Below are positions 11,924-23,172 of a stretch of DNA of 64,000 bases, one piece after another; positions within the stretch are counted from its first letter, which is position 1, and each line of letters starts with the position of its first letter. The notes under the pieces were generated by a model. It had not been told where the DNA came from. It was given only the letters and a program-made list of their open reading frames with translations, and did not search any database. Location: positions 1 to 64,000 of the forward strand of contig JAFREE010000117.1 of assembly GCA_019400425.1 (NCBI GenBank), given 5' to 3'. Both the position numbers and the translations under genes were made by a program. Source of the DNA: Hymenochaete sp. R1. Lineage: Eukaryota; Basidiomycota; Agaricomycetes; Hymenochaetales; Hymenochaetaceae.

Positions 11924-13813
11924 TTAGGACCCGCGCGTCCTCTTCTTTCCCCGCGCAGCGCCCTCAAGATATCTTCTCGGGGCGTCAACGCCCCTCGGGA
12001 TACCATAGCTCGGGCTTTCATCCACCCGCTCGTGCTCATCTCCTCCAGCACTCGAGGATGCCGATGCCTGACTCCGTCCAGACGCCGCAGCTCCTTTGCC
12101 CTTTTTGTTCATCGGTGCACGCCTAGCTGTCGAGTCGCCTCCGACACCATCGTTGTCATCGTCATCACCGTCGCCTCCACCCGCCGCACCCGCTTTCGCG
12201 TTCCTGCGTTTCCTCTCCGTCTCGCGGATGTTCACGCGGATACCCCACCGACTTAAATGCTTCGTCAATGGTGTACTACGCTTCAGCCCTGGGAACTCTT
12301 TCGTGCTGTACACCGCGAAGCATCCACCAAAGCACTCGGCGAGGACCGGGACGTCCGGTTCATCCTCTAGTCTCGAGAAAAGATCGAAGAAGCGGTAGCG
12401 AGGGCGGAAGAGGCCTTCGAGTTTCACTGAGAGGTCGGCGAAGACAAAGAAGACGGAGGGCTTTCCGCTGAGGTCGAGTATGGAACACGCGTGTGCGTAT
12501 GACTCGCCGAATAGGACATGCGTTAGTTTATCCGACTCCGATGGTAGGGGAAGAGCATCAGGATCAATCGCAGTGCTTGCCCCGCTCGGTCCACCACCTC
12601 GACCGAAATCTTCGCGAGGTGGAGGAGGGTTGAAGGTATACGTTGACGTAGGGGACGTGGGTGAGGCAGACTGATCTAAGTGGCCGTGCCAACCACCTCT
12701 ACTTGACCCTCCAACAATCGTAGATGAGAGAGGACTCCTTGGACCGTCTTCCTCAGAGTGAAGTAAACCATTTCCAGCAGACGGACCCGCACGCGGTGGA
12801 TAGACGAACGAGTGTTGTTCGTATGGAGAGTATGGTTGCTGCTGCTGCATTTGAGGCGGTGGTGGATGAGAATAAGGTCCGGTCTGGTGCCCGTAATCAT
12901 TCTCTTGATGCGTGCGGTACCCCTGTTGGCCTACGGCCTGGCCCGCCGCCCAAGCCATCCCAGCAATCTCCCCTGGACTAGGTGGAATAGTTACCTTGAA
13001 GATATCCACCTGACAGATCAACCCTCCGATCTCAATATCATCTGCAGGAATTTCGCGCTCGCATTGATGAGGTGTGCCATACTGGAGGGACTCGAAAATG
13101 CGAAGGGCTACGACGGGTGGGGGATCTAGCGGTCTCCTATCCTTGCGAACGTTGCGGGTCTCTTCCTTATCTCCTTCACGGTCGCCATTCCCATTCCGGT
13201 CTCTATTTGCCCTCGACCCAGAGCTCGATGCTGCTGTGGGCGGATCCGCACATTTGCGTCCCAAATCCGCCTTCTGAATTTCGCTTATCTCTGCCCGAAT
13301 GGTGCGACCCATCATTGGCCCCGTCGCAAAGGTCGTGTACGAACCGATGTCAGCAGTAGAGTGACGTCGAGCACTCAAATTCGTAGGTGAAGGATGGGAG
13401 GGCAAACTCGGTGATGGCACATATCCTTCTCCAATATTAGTCGCACCATGGAGCAACGAAACGGGATGCTGCGGCCCGACGGGCTCGAAGTGAGAAGCGT
13501 TGAGCGGGACAGGATGGTACGCAATGGCACTTGGTCCGCGCACTTGCTCCTCGTGATGGCCAAAGTCCTGGCGTTCCTGTCCTTGATAGGTTGGAGTCGT
13601 GGGCGTAGCGCTATACTGGAAAGGCGCAAGCCGCGGCTCTGAAAAATTCGACGGGGGATAGTACATGCTTTGCCCCGCCGCCAGTTCTTCTGTTGGTGGA
13701 CAAAGCATGGGAGGTAGTCTTGTGTGTTGTTGGTACTGCGCTTGTGTTTGCGTAGGATGACTATGATGGGCAGGATTGTACCCATCTGGGCCGTCACTGT
13801 GGCCATGAATCAT
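11924..13813 (-). CDS. Velvet-domain regulator
   Basis: This is a velvet-family nuclear regulator that links development with secondary metabolism and sporulation. Its fold is an NF-kappaB-like DNA-binding domain. It is a single open frame of 629 codons from an ATG at 13813. The first 170 residues are Pro/Gln/His-rich. The domain begins at MMGRTIRAEISEIQKADLGR, continues with RKDRRPLDPPPVVALRIF and LICQVDIFKV, and resumes with THVLFGESYAHACSI, FFVFADLSVKLEG, ECFGGCFAVYSTKEFPG and SRWGIRVNIRETERKRR. A low-complexity insert of about 150 residues (Gln/Pro/Ser-rich) splits the two domain halves, and another sits between the first strand and RKDRRP. The basic tail (GKGAAASGRS and ARGKKRTRGS) suits nuclear import. 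Assignment to the VosA, VelB or VelC clade needs a tree. Confidence 0.88.
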   Translation of the reverse strand: MIHGHSDGPDGYNPAHHSHPTQTQAQYQQHTRLPPMLCPPTEELAAGQSMYYPPSNFSEPRLAPFQYSATPTTPTYQGQERQDFGHHEEQVRGPSAIAYHPVPLNASHFEPVGPQHPVSLLHGATNIGEGYVPSPSLPSHPSPTNLSARRHSTADIGSYTTFATGPMMGRTIRAEISEIQKADLGRKCADPPTAASSSGSRANRDRNGNGDREGDKEETRNVRKDRRPLDPPPVVALRIFESLQYGTPHQCEREIPADDIEIGGLICQVDIFKVTIPPSPGEIAGMAWAAGQAVGQQGYRTHQENDYGHQTGPYSHPPPPQMQQQQPYSPYEQHSFVYPPRAGPSAGNGLLHSEEDGPRSPLSSTIVGGSSRGGWHGHLDQSASPTSPTSTYTFNPPPPREDFGRGGGPSGASTAIDPDALPLPSESDKLTHVLFGESYAHACSILDLSGKPSVFFVFADLSVKLEGLFRPRYRFFDLFSRLEDEPDVPVLAECFGGCFAVYSTKEFPGLKRSTPLTKHLSRWGIRVNIRETERKRRNAKAGAAGGGDGDDDDNDGVGGDSTARRAPMNKKGKGAAASGRSQASASSSAGGDEHERVDESPSYGIPRGVDAPRRYLEGAARGKKRTRGS

Positions 13814-15907
13814 CGCGCTACTTCGTAGGGCACGGAAACCGTGCAGTTGGTGTTCTCCAAAGTCTCGAGTCGTCTTGTAGGATTTAAAAAGAAGATATTA
13901 TGCTCTCTGGTAAACGAAGAAATGTCACAAAGTGAGCGTCAGGCGACGCGAAGGAGATTGCAATCGAAAACAGACCGAGAATATCGGAAAGCGGATGCAG
14001 ATTGTCTTTACGAGAGTGATCCGTGTAAAATCCGAGGCGTGTCGATTGGAAGCCCTGGATGGCTGATCCGACAAGAGCAGAGACAAAAGGATGGAGACAG
14101 ACAACGTGAAGGTCGACCAGGGAGCTGGACGAGGAGATGGACTGATAGAGAGGACGAACAATGGTCAGCAGGAAGCCAGAGAGCCGTGACTGGCCGCTGG
14201 ATACGGGTTCAAGTACGTGAGCAGAGACGTAAGCGAGAGGAAAGGATATCGGAAGCTTAATATTACTTACTCACGCTTAGCGACCAATTGATAATTACAC
14301 TAGCCCAACCCGCACGCGATCGGGGGGTGCGAAAAGGAGGGCGTCGACTCGATAGGTCTTCGCAGAGCTCGCTCCGATTCCTCTGCTTTGCAATGGGTAT
14401 GTCTGTGAGATGAAAAATGAAATAGTAACATCAGCGCCAATCTCGAGAGGAGAGCCCAAGAGCCAAAACAGATGAGAAAAACGGCTGATTGGTGGGAGTA
14501 TGGGCGAGTAGAGCGACTGAAGAAGGCGAAACCGCCGGGAAGGCATGATTCTCGACCAGGCGGATGCATATTCGAGGGACCAACGACCAGGTCCATGGCA
14601 AACAGATCACCCCCTCATCACAGCCATGGTCCTGCTCTTCGACAAGCTTCATACTTCTTCTTGGCCATCTTCTCGAAAAACAAGCATAGATACGCAAGGA
14701 AACCATCACTGACTCTGGCTTTTATCCCGGTACTCAACCTCAGAAGACTGGGGGTAAATGGAGGTAAGCAGGCAAGGGCGAGGTGCGCCTCGAGCAGGCT
14801 GAGGTCCAGGAGATCGGCGCGCAAGATCGGCAAATCAATTACTTAATCATTCTCTTTCGCGCTTTCCCCGCCACCTCAGCTTTTTGCTTCCAGCTTCCCC
14901 GCTCCCTCGAGTCAAGCGACTACCTCGACTCTCCTTCAGAACGAAGGACTGTCTTACTCACCCGTCTTTTCGTTGCGTATTCAAATGTAGCAGTGAATCC
15001 GAGGTCATACGTGTCCGGTGCTTGTTGTCTGAAAACAGCCGAATTACGACCACAGGATAATCTTGCTCTACTGAAGGCGGAAGCTATTTTTTTTCTTTCT
15101 GGTCCCATGTCGCAAAAATAGTATGATTTGTCCGATGCACCATTCGAGAACAGATATGCTGGATCGACAAAGGACGAACTGATATTTATATCTCGACGAT
15201 TTCGTAACATATTCGCCAGTGCTCTGGGTCAACAAGCCATCACCACCACCATCAACGTCCCAGGTCGTTGGTGTCATGACGAACGTCTACTGCGTCAGTC
15301 CAACTACGATGAGTACTCCGAAAGCTGGCTACTTCTATTTTTACTTATGAACTGATCTATGCGGTCCGATAGGTTCTGAGGCTCACGTGAGATCTTTTTT
15401 ACAGAATAAGAACGGACGGAGTCGGATGGATAGTGCGAATACAATTGTATACGTCTTTCAGCACAGTGCCGTTGAAAAGCTCGAGAAGAATGAGCCGCGC
15501 TGTTGGGCTACAACTTCTTTCAGCGAGTGTCCATGAGAATGCCACTACCGTGAACCCATAAGCACGATATTGTAAACTTGTCTTCTGGATCTCATCTTCA
15601 TCTGATTATCCAAGGTCTACTGGATAAACTGGCACGTTCGTTCATGGCCTCGAACGTTCTGAACCTTGAAGTAGACTTGTCTGGGAATAACTTTTCGGAA
15701 GGATCTTCCTACTTCGAGCCTTCTTTAAAAGACAGAAACAGAGGGAGAACGAGCGTGCCCGGGCTACCCGTGCCGGACGATGATGGAGTCACGTGTGGAT
15801 TCGGGTGTGATGATGGATGATGCCATCGATAAAATGATATTGAAAAGGACGCATCCTGCACGCACTCCCAACTCCTTCTTCAACCACCACCACCATCGTC
15901 AGTAGCC
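13814..15907. other. Intergenic between divergent velvet and cyclophilin genes
   Basis: About 2.1 kb with short overlapping frames on both strands and no recognisable protein. A frame at 15578-15820 has a start and ordinary composition but no similarity known to me. A long promoter is expected for a developmental regulator such as velvet. Confidence 0.5.
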
Positions 15908-16870
15908 ATGTCCACTAGTACTATCTTTGTAAGTACCCATATTCTTTCCAACGTCGCTCATGCCGATGACCCTTCCACTCAAATGCTTCTTTCGTCCACG
16001 TTTTGGACGTCACTCTGGGTGCATATACTCACCCTGTGCGGCGGATATGATGAAATCGTAGTTCGATATCTCCATCAACGACCAGCCTGCGGGTCGCATT
16101 CCCTTCAAGCTCTACGATGATGTCGTCCCCAACACCGCGAAGAACTTCCGTGAGCTCGCGACCGGAGAGCATGGGTTTGGCTACAAGGGCTCCGGGTAAG
16201 GCACTTCCTCGGGCGCTTCCTCTTCAGACTCGTACTGATCTCTCTGTGGTCACAGATTCCACCGTGTCATCCCCGAGTTCATGCTCCAGGGTGGTGACTT
16301 CACCCGTGGCGACGGCACTGGCGGTCAGTCCATCTACGGCGCTAAGTTCAAGGGTGCGCAACCATTTTCCTTTCAGATGACTTCTCGACCCGGTGCGGGA
16401 AGCTGATGGAAGTGGATCCCGAATAATACAGACGAGAACTTCAAGCTGAAGCATGACCGCCCCTACCTTCTCTCCATGGCCAACGCCGGCCCCAACACGA
16501 ACGGCTCCCAGTTCTTCATCACGACCGTCGTCACTACCTGGCTCGACGGAAAGCACGTCGTCTTCGGTGGGTCCCCAGTTCCTCTCCTTCCCTCCCCCCA
16601 TTTCAATCAAATCAAATCATCCGATTCCCCACCCCACACCCCAAATCCAAATCTGGATGAGGCTATTCCTATGATGCTGCTTGGCCGTGCCTCATCGATA
16701 ATCGCGCACATCTCAATCTTTACATAATGCTGACTAATACATTTCCCTATTCAGGCGAGGTTGCCAGTGAGGAGGGAAAGAAGCTCGTGAAGCAGATCGA
16801 GTCGCTGGGCACACCTTCCGGCAAGCCCAAGTCAAAGATCGTCATTTCCAACTCTGGTACTTTTGAGTGA
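15908..16870 (+). CDS. Cyclophilin A (peptidyl-prolyl cis-trans isomerase)
   Basis: This is the cytosolic PPIase that catalyses proline isomerisation and is the cyclosporin A receptor. Five exons assemble without a gap: introns 15929-16061, 16196-16255, 16354-16431 and 16567-16754. The protein opens MSTSTIF, then [13 protein letters not shown]. It carries [20 protein letters not shown] (catalytic Arg and the Phe/Met/Gln pocket), [25 protein letters not shown] (the cyclosporin-binding Trp) and ends [13 protein letters not shown]. At about 160 residues with no leader it matches the single-domain cytosolic form. All active-site residues expected for the family are present. The first exon is only 21 nt, a common arrangement for fungal cyclophilins. 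Confidence 0.96.
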
Positions 16871-18026
16871 GAGATGCCCAGGTGAAAGGAACGATGCTGT
16901 AACTTTTTCTTGTAAACTGTACGGAGGTGCTTGATAGGTAGGCATGTGAAAAGAGAAAAAGAAAAGTGTATTAGTTAGCGCTTGAAATATGCGAATGTAG
17001 TTGTTGGTCGTGCATTCGTTGGGACCGAAGCTTCGAGAACGACGAACTTCTACTTGAACTCTGCTCATCAGGAGAAGCTTCGGATATTAGAGGAGGCTTG
17101 GTCCATGTCGCACAAGGCGGCAAGTGCACGCAAGTTGCTCTCGTTGGGTATTGTGGATGGCTACCATTACCAAGTTCGATTCTGTTGCGCAGGTTTCTTG
17201 ACGAACCTCGATCAAAAGTTGCTCGCCACGTTTGATACGCTTGCAAAATAGGGTACCGGAAAGGCTCACAGGTGGGTCGTCGTCGAGGAAGATGATTTAC
17301 GGAGAAACACATCTTCTGACATAGATACAAAAATACACAAAATGACGACGAGAAGTTGTAGTCGTAGCAGCACCCTATTGTCTTACTATCGATTCAATGT
17401 AAGTGTGTATCCGAACAAAAATAACAGATCTAGAGTCAGCACCGTTGTTGCACTTTGGCGATGGCCAATGTCCGATATTTGTCCTTGTTTGTTGCCACAC
17501 TCCGCCGGCCGGCCATTCCGTTTGCGTCCTCTTTGGCTGTGTTCCGTCGTGCTCCTTGACTCCGTCGTCGTCCACAGCACCGAGCGGTCTTCACGCGTTC
17601 ATCTCGCTCTCATCTCGCGTGTATCTCCGACCAGAAGTCAACAAGTCAGTCAAGATGATGGAGTCGACAAGAGCCAGGTGAAAGCCTCGTGTGGGCCTTG
17701 CAACACCACCAACGACACGTAAATTGCAAATGCAACGCGGTCAACACGCGTTCCGGGCCATGGCACTGGCGCACCCCTTCGACTCCTTGTTTCGGCGTGT
17801 TTCGCGAACGCACGCCCCGGATGCAAAATTGCTGGCAACTCTGCTTGCTCCCGAGTAGATAAACACTCATCAAAGAGGATTCTCTAGCGCCCTCTTGCTC
17901 GTGTGCCATTCATCTACCATCCTTCAAATTGCCTGCAATCGTCTTGACGACATCCCATCCTACTTTCCCATTCTCTCCATCATCGGCGCTCACCTGCCAT
18001 TGTAATCTAACTTATCTTAACGAGCA
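16871..18026. other. Intergenic between cyclophilin and the long Ser-rich gene
   Basis: Contains the cyclophilin 3' region and the promoter of the next gene. Several 60-130-codon frames overlap on both strands, and none resembles a known protein. Confidence 0.5.
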
Positions 18027-21000
18027 ATGAGCTCAAACTCTGTATCCTTTTCTCAAACTTCGCGCGGTGTGAATGACGGTCGAGACGAAGAGGGTCTCCT
18101 CCCGCAGTATGGGTTTGGCAAGACATACACCTTCGACACGCTCGTCTCACAGCATCGCTTCCTCTACCGTGTACACACGCCCAAGCGGCGTACTGGAACA
18201 GGCTCTCAACAGTCCCGGGCGACCTCACCACAGCCTGCCACGCGAGCAGCTTCCCCTTTCTCCACCCCAGCTCGTACTCCGGGGTTAACTCGTGCAAGGT
18301 CACCTTCCGCTTCTTTGTCTTCATCGGTCTCGTCTATTCGGTCAGGCAGGGAGGGCTCCGATTACTTTGGCTTGTTCACAAGCGCACCAGAGGGCATCGA
18401 CTTCGACCCTCGGTCGAAGGATGACGATGAAGAGGATGGGGCTCCGGGGGATCCGTATTTCCTCTCAAGACGTTTCAAAGACGATCTATCGTCTCCGGAT
18501 GCTCATCGCCGTCGACGGACCTTGAGTACGCTCAGTACTCTCAGTGCAGGTTCATCGTATATCGGCAGCGAGTATGGCGAGAACGAGCTGGAGTTTGGGA
18601 GGCAACTGCAAGATAATGGAAGGCCTGGATTCTCTAGGAGCGCTACTACCAGCGTAGGTCCTGGCCGGTCAAGGAAAGAGTCGTTGACTGGTCGACCTGG
18701 TAGCCGTCGCTCTCAATCGGTCGACCTAGGTATCCATCCCTCTTCCCAGACCGCCAACGTGGACCCCCAAAATCCGGATTCAGATCCGAGCATGACATAT
18801 GAAGACCTCGTGCGACATCTCGATTGGACGACACGCTCCTCATCGCCTTATGTCACAACCTCATTTTCGTTTTTCTGGTGCCTCTGGGAGGCAATTCGGC
18901 GTTACAAGATTGGTGTGAAACACGATGTTGAGATTGCCGTCATTGATGCTCGGAGCGTCATTGGACGGGCAAGGACGGCTCTTGAAGTCCTTAGGGGCGT
19001 TGACGGTGGAAAGTGAGTGTTTATTTCTGAGAGTACCGTCGTGACTGCGATTTGCTGACTGTTGGCAACGTTTTAGGCAGGACAAAGCGTATTGGAAATG
19101 GTACCGCTTCGCTCTCGAGTCGCAGGACGTTCTTGTGTTCGGTGCGATACCTGGCGAAGCAATCTACGCATCTGTCCCTCTCACGCAAATACTACCCCGG
19201 CTTCCTTCTTATTTCTTTGTACCCGAGCCTCAAATGAATCTACCGGCGCCTCAAGCCGACCCCCGCGAACCTCTAGGCACTGCATCGACGGAGTCCGAAG
19301 ACCCTCGCTCACCTACATCTCGTACTCCAAGCACTTCGCAGCTGGTTTTCTTTCCAACTACCCCTGGCAAATCATCTTTGCCCGCTACCCCGGGGAGAGG
19401 CTTTACTCCTCGTTCGGACCTATCGTCAAGTTTTGACTTGGGCAGCGATGAGGGCGAAGAGAGGAAACGAACAGCTCTATTACTTTCAAAGCTTTCCTGG
19501 GATGTCGGAAACAGCCTCAAGCCCCGTCGCAAACAATCAGTATCCAGTCCAGGAAAATCAGCTTCCACTTCTCGGCATACATCCCACTCCGACTTTTGCA
19601 AGGCCATCACGCGAGCATTCGAAGGCCACGACTCCACTAAGCCGGGCGAAATCAGGAAAGATGAAGAGAAACTCCGTGACGCAACTTCAGGCGCTGTGCG
19701 TCTTGCCGAAGTGCTCATCGAACCTTGGTTCCGAGCGCGCTGTGCAGAAGCTGCCGACCCTTTCCGATTCGACCTCTCAGACGACGAATCGGACGAGGAG
19801 AAAGAAGGCGAGTCGGAGGGTCTGTGTCTTGGTCTGGCTGGAGATGGATGCGCCCTCGAACATCGTCACGGTGAGGAAAAAGCCGAGTCCGACGGGGAGA
19901 CGGAGGATCCGCGTATGGAAGCTGCTGAGACACTCGCGGCGCTTTCGCTCGAGCTAGCGAGGTGGCCTGCAACGTGGTGGTTCAAGGAGCGCCGAGCGGG
20001 AATAGAATCTTTGGTCAAGGATATTGTGGGCATGTGCGTAAGGGAATGTGCTCGGGGAGTGGGGATGCGTGTGTGGTGGGGTGTACAGAGCGAGTATGAG
20101 AATCAGAGGCGAAGAAGCAGAGCAGCGAGTGAGGTTGGGAGTCCTGGCGCGAGGTCAGGCGTCTTTGGTGGTTGGGATGATGCAAACGCGAGGAATGGAC
20201 GAAGGAGGACGGAAAGTCTCGGGATGGGTCTTGGGAGTGGTAGGGAACTATTCAGGGAGAAAGACAGCGATGAAGCGAGGGGACGTCAGGAGGGAAGGTC
20301 GAGATCGAGGTCTCCTTTCGCAGATCGCAGACTTGCTCTTGCTCGCCGTGCGAGTGAGGGTTCACCATCGCCTTCCACATCACGAACGTATCCGTCTCCA
20401 GCATCGTTGCGCGATTCTCCCTATAAACCTCGTGCGCGCTCTCCACTTGGTGCTGTTCCGGCCCTTGGACCGGCTTTCAGACTCAAGTCTGATAGTCGCG
20501 ACCCTCAAGCCAACGATGTGGAGACCGGAGAGGGCGAGCTAGAATGGGCACCTTCGACACCTCCCCCAACTCCGCCGTTATCAGCTTCGCAACCCCTGAC
20601 ACTCGACGAATCGAGTCCGAACATGAGCTGGCGCAGTAGTACGCTCACGACATCGAGTACCAGTACAAAGGTAGACGACATACCTTCGGAAACTCCGAGC
20701 AAGCAGAAGCGAGCTGCCCCGCCACCTCCACCCCCAAGGTCATCGAAAAGAGAGAGGGAGCTTGTTGTGCATCGATCCGCTTCGTTCGCGAGTCTCGACT
20801 CGTCCATTGAATCTATGCGTACATCCCAGAGCTTTTCAAGGGATGAAACGAGCAAGGATGGGGATATGGATGTACCGGGAGGGTGGCCGGCTTCAGAGGA
20901 GGATACAAGCAAGGATGGAGGCGATAATCTATTAGGACCCCCATTCCAGCCCTCGGGTAATGTCCCTACATCTCAAGTTCCGCATACACCTCCGCCAAAG

Positions 21001-22779
21001 GCAACTCGCCGACCGTCTTCGTGGTCACCTGGAACTGGTAGCCTCAGCTTAGGCGCAGCCGCAGGAGCGGCATTCTCGGCCCACAATCGCACTGCTTCGG
21101 ATGAAGGATCTTTGGCAGGTTCGAGAAAGTCGTCCCAAGAGAGTTTACGGCCAGTCTCGAATTCTCAACCTTCGCCATCTCCCAAACCAGGTCTCAGCAG
21201 AGGCGGAAGCGCAAACTCTTCACCATCAGGTTCTCTTCGCCGTTCTCATAAGCCTCAGTCAAGTCGGGACGCTGAGAGCGATGGTGAAGCATTCCTAGCC
21301 GAAGTCGTCTCGTCGGCGCTAAATTTAGGGATGACTCCTTCAAATGTGTTGAATATGGGCTCGTCCCCTTTGAGACTGGATACGAGGCCCGTTTCGGGCT
21401 CTTCGCCTGGACGTGAGGCACATCACAGAAGACATGCAAGCGTTGGCGAGACGGAGCTGAGCCCTGTGACGGAGTTGGCGGGGGAGAAGGAGGCGGAGGA
21501 AGAAGATTTGAGAGCAAGGAGTGTTTTGCAGTTAGAGGAAGGTCCTAGAATCGTGGAGGAGCCTGCGGAGATCCAGCAGGGACATATCACACCGCCGGAG
21601 GTCGAGGAGAAAGAGGATCAGCATATGCAGGAAGACGACTCCGATGCTTCGCCGAACGCCAGTGGTGTATCTCGATATGTTCGTCAACGTACTCGTTCCA
21701 GCACGTTAGCATCCATCCCTGAAGCAGAGAAGGAAGAAGATTGGGAAGACTGGGCGATGATCGAGGTGCCGCATTCAGCTTCTGCGTCTGCGTCACTGAA
21801 ATCAAACTCGAGCTCTTCAGCAAGCATACATGAGGAAGAGGTGAAGGAAGTTGGTGAAGAGAAGGACGTAGTTGTCGGTGAAGAAGTAGCGGTGGAATTG
21901 GAGATGGAAGGCAGAAAGGAGGAAGAACACATCTTAAGAGCGATGGGGACTCCGTTGCCGCCTTCTCCGGTGCTTGCTCCTGTCGAGGTGCTAGAAGTCG
22001 AAGAGATTGAAGGACCAGAGTGTTCTAAGGAGCATCAGCGGAACTTGCACGATGAAGTGAGGAGGAAGCCATCGGTTCCGGAGATCACGCTTTCTGTACC
22101 ACAAGAGAGCATCCTCGAAGATGCGTCTCAAAATCAAATTGAGATACCGGACGCTGAGTTGCAGGCCACGGACGATGCCTCTGCGGCGTCCAATGAAAAC
22201 CTCGCCGTGTCAGAACGTCATTCAACTCGACCTCTCGACAGAAAGTCTTGGACAAAGTTTGGTCGTACGATCCTTCAAAGTCTTGGTCTCGGTGCTCTCA
22301 ATGCATCTCATACTGCGTCCAGGTCGACTGGCGCCTCGGGTATGGAGGCACCCTCTCCCGTCTTCGAGGACCAAGACGCAGCAGACTCTCTTCTCCGGTG
22401 GTCGCCCCTCTTCTCCATCCTTCGGCTGCGACTCGGCTCCTGGAATCCCTTCCGCCGATCCCGTTCACGCCCCACGACCCAAGGTACCTCTTCTTCCAGC
22501 ATCAAATCCCCATCCACGTCCACACCTGCTCCTTCCGCTTCTCATCTTATCCTAGGTTCTCGCCCAGCCTGGGACTCTCCCATTCTTGACTCATTGTCGT
22601 CCGAGCGTATGGACCTAGATGATGCCATGGACACGTACGGGCGTGGTGTGGGGTCCGCGGGGACGTCTTCCTCATGGGCAATGTCGTGTTTTGTGTGTGG
22701 AGTGATGGCGACGTTGGCTTTGGCGTCGGCGCAGAGGCAGAGGGAGATGCAGATGCTTGTTGGGAATCGGTATTATTGA
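18027..22779 (+). CDS. Very long Ser-rich protein with DUF7587-like N-terminal domain
   Basis: This is a large basidiomycete protein of about 1,560 residues in two exons. The intron 19013-19076 joins GVDGGK to QDKAYWKWYRF. The N-terminal domain is built from FLYRVHTPK near residue 50 and, after a 180-residue Ser/Arg-rich insert, YEDLVRHLDWTT, SPYVTTSFSFFWCLWEAIR, VEIAVIDARSVIGRA and VLVFGAIPGEAIYASVPL. I believe this corresponds to DUF7587, whose function is not established. The LYR...TTSFSFFWALWE order recalls the ADP-ribosyltransferase fold, but that is inference. The remainder is disordered: SPGKSAST, acidic DDESDEEKEGESE, many Ser/Pro repeats and a poly-Pro stretch. Near the C-terminus a hydrophobic segment (MSCFVCGVMATLALASA) could anchor the protein in a membrane. 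Confidence 0.8.
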
Positions 22780-23172
22780 TTTAGGTTCTTGGTTGTCTTT
22801 TTTTTCGTTTCATTTCGTTTGATTACTTGCTTTAATCATTTTTTTTCTTCGCGAACAGGCGAGTCAAGCTGTTGGCTGTTTTCGTTTACCCTTTTCTTTC
22901 TTCTTTGTGATACCAACTCTTCCCGTCGAGCCTTGATGGGTCTATATATGTATCGGAAGGAACACCGGAATGTTGCCACGATTATCACGAATCAACGTAG
23001 AACGCATCTCATGTACGAACTCATGTATACGCCCCGTTAATGTATTGGAAATGAAACAATGAAACAATTTGTAAACACATTGTTCGACACCGGGCACGGC
23101 GATAAAATTATCAGAAATAAATATGAAGCTCTCGATATCCACATGCCGCCTGTACAAGAGACGTATGGTTAC
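22780..23172. other. Convergent 3' intergenic region
   Basis: T-rich 3' sequence of the long gene and the 3' side of the phosphatase. No coding signal is seen. Confidence 0.6.
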
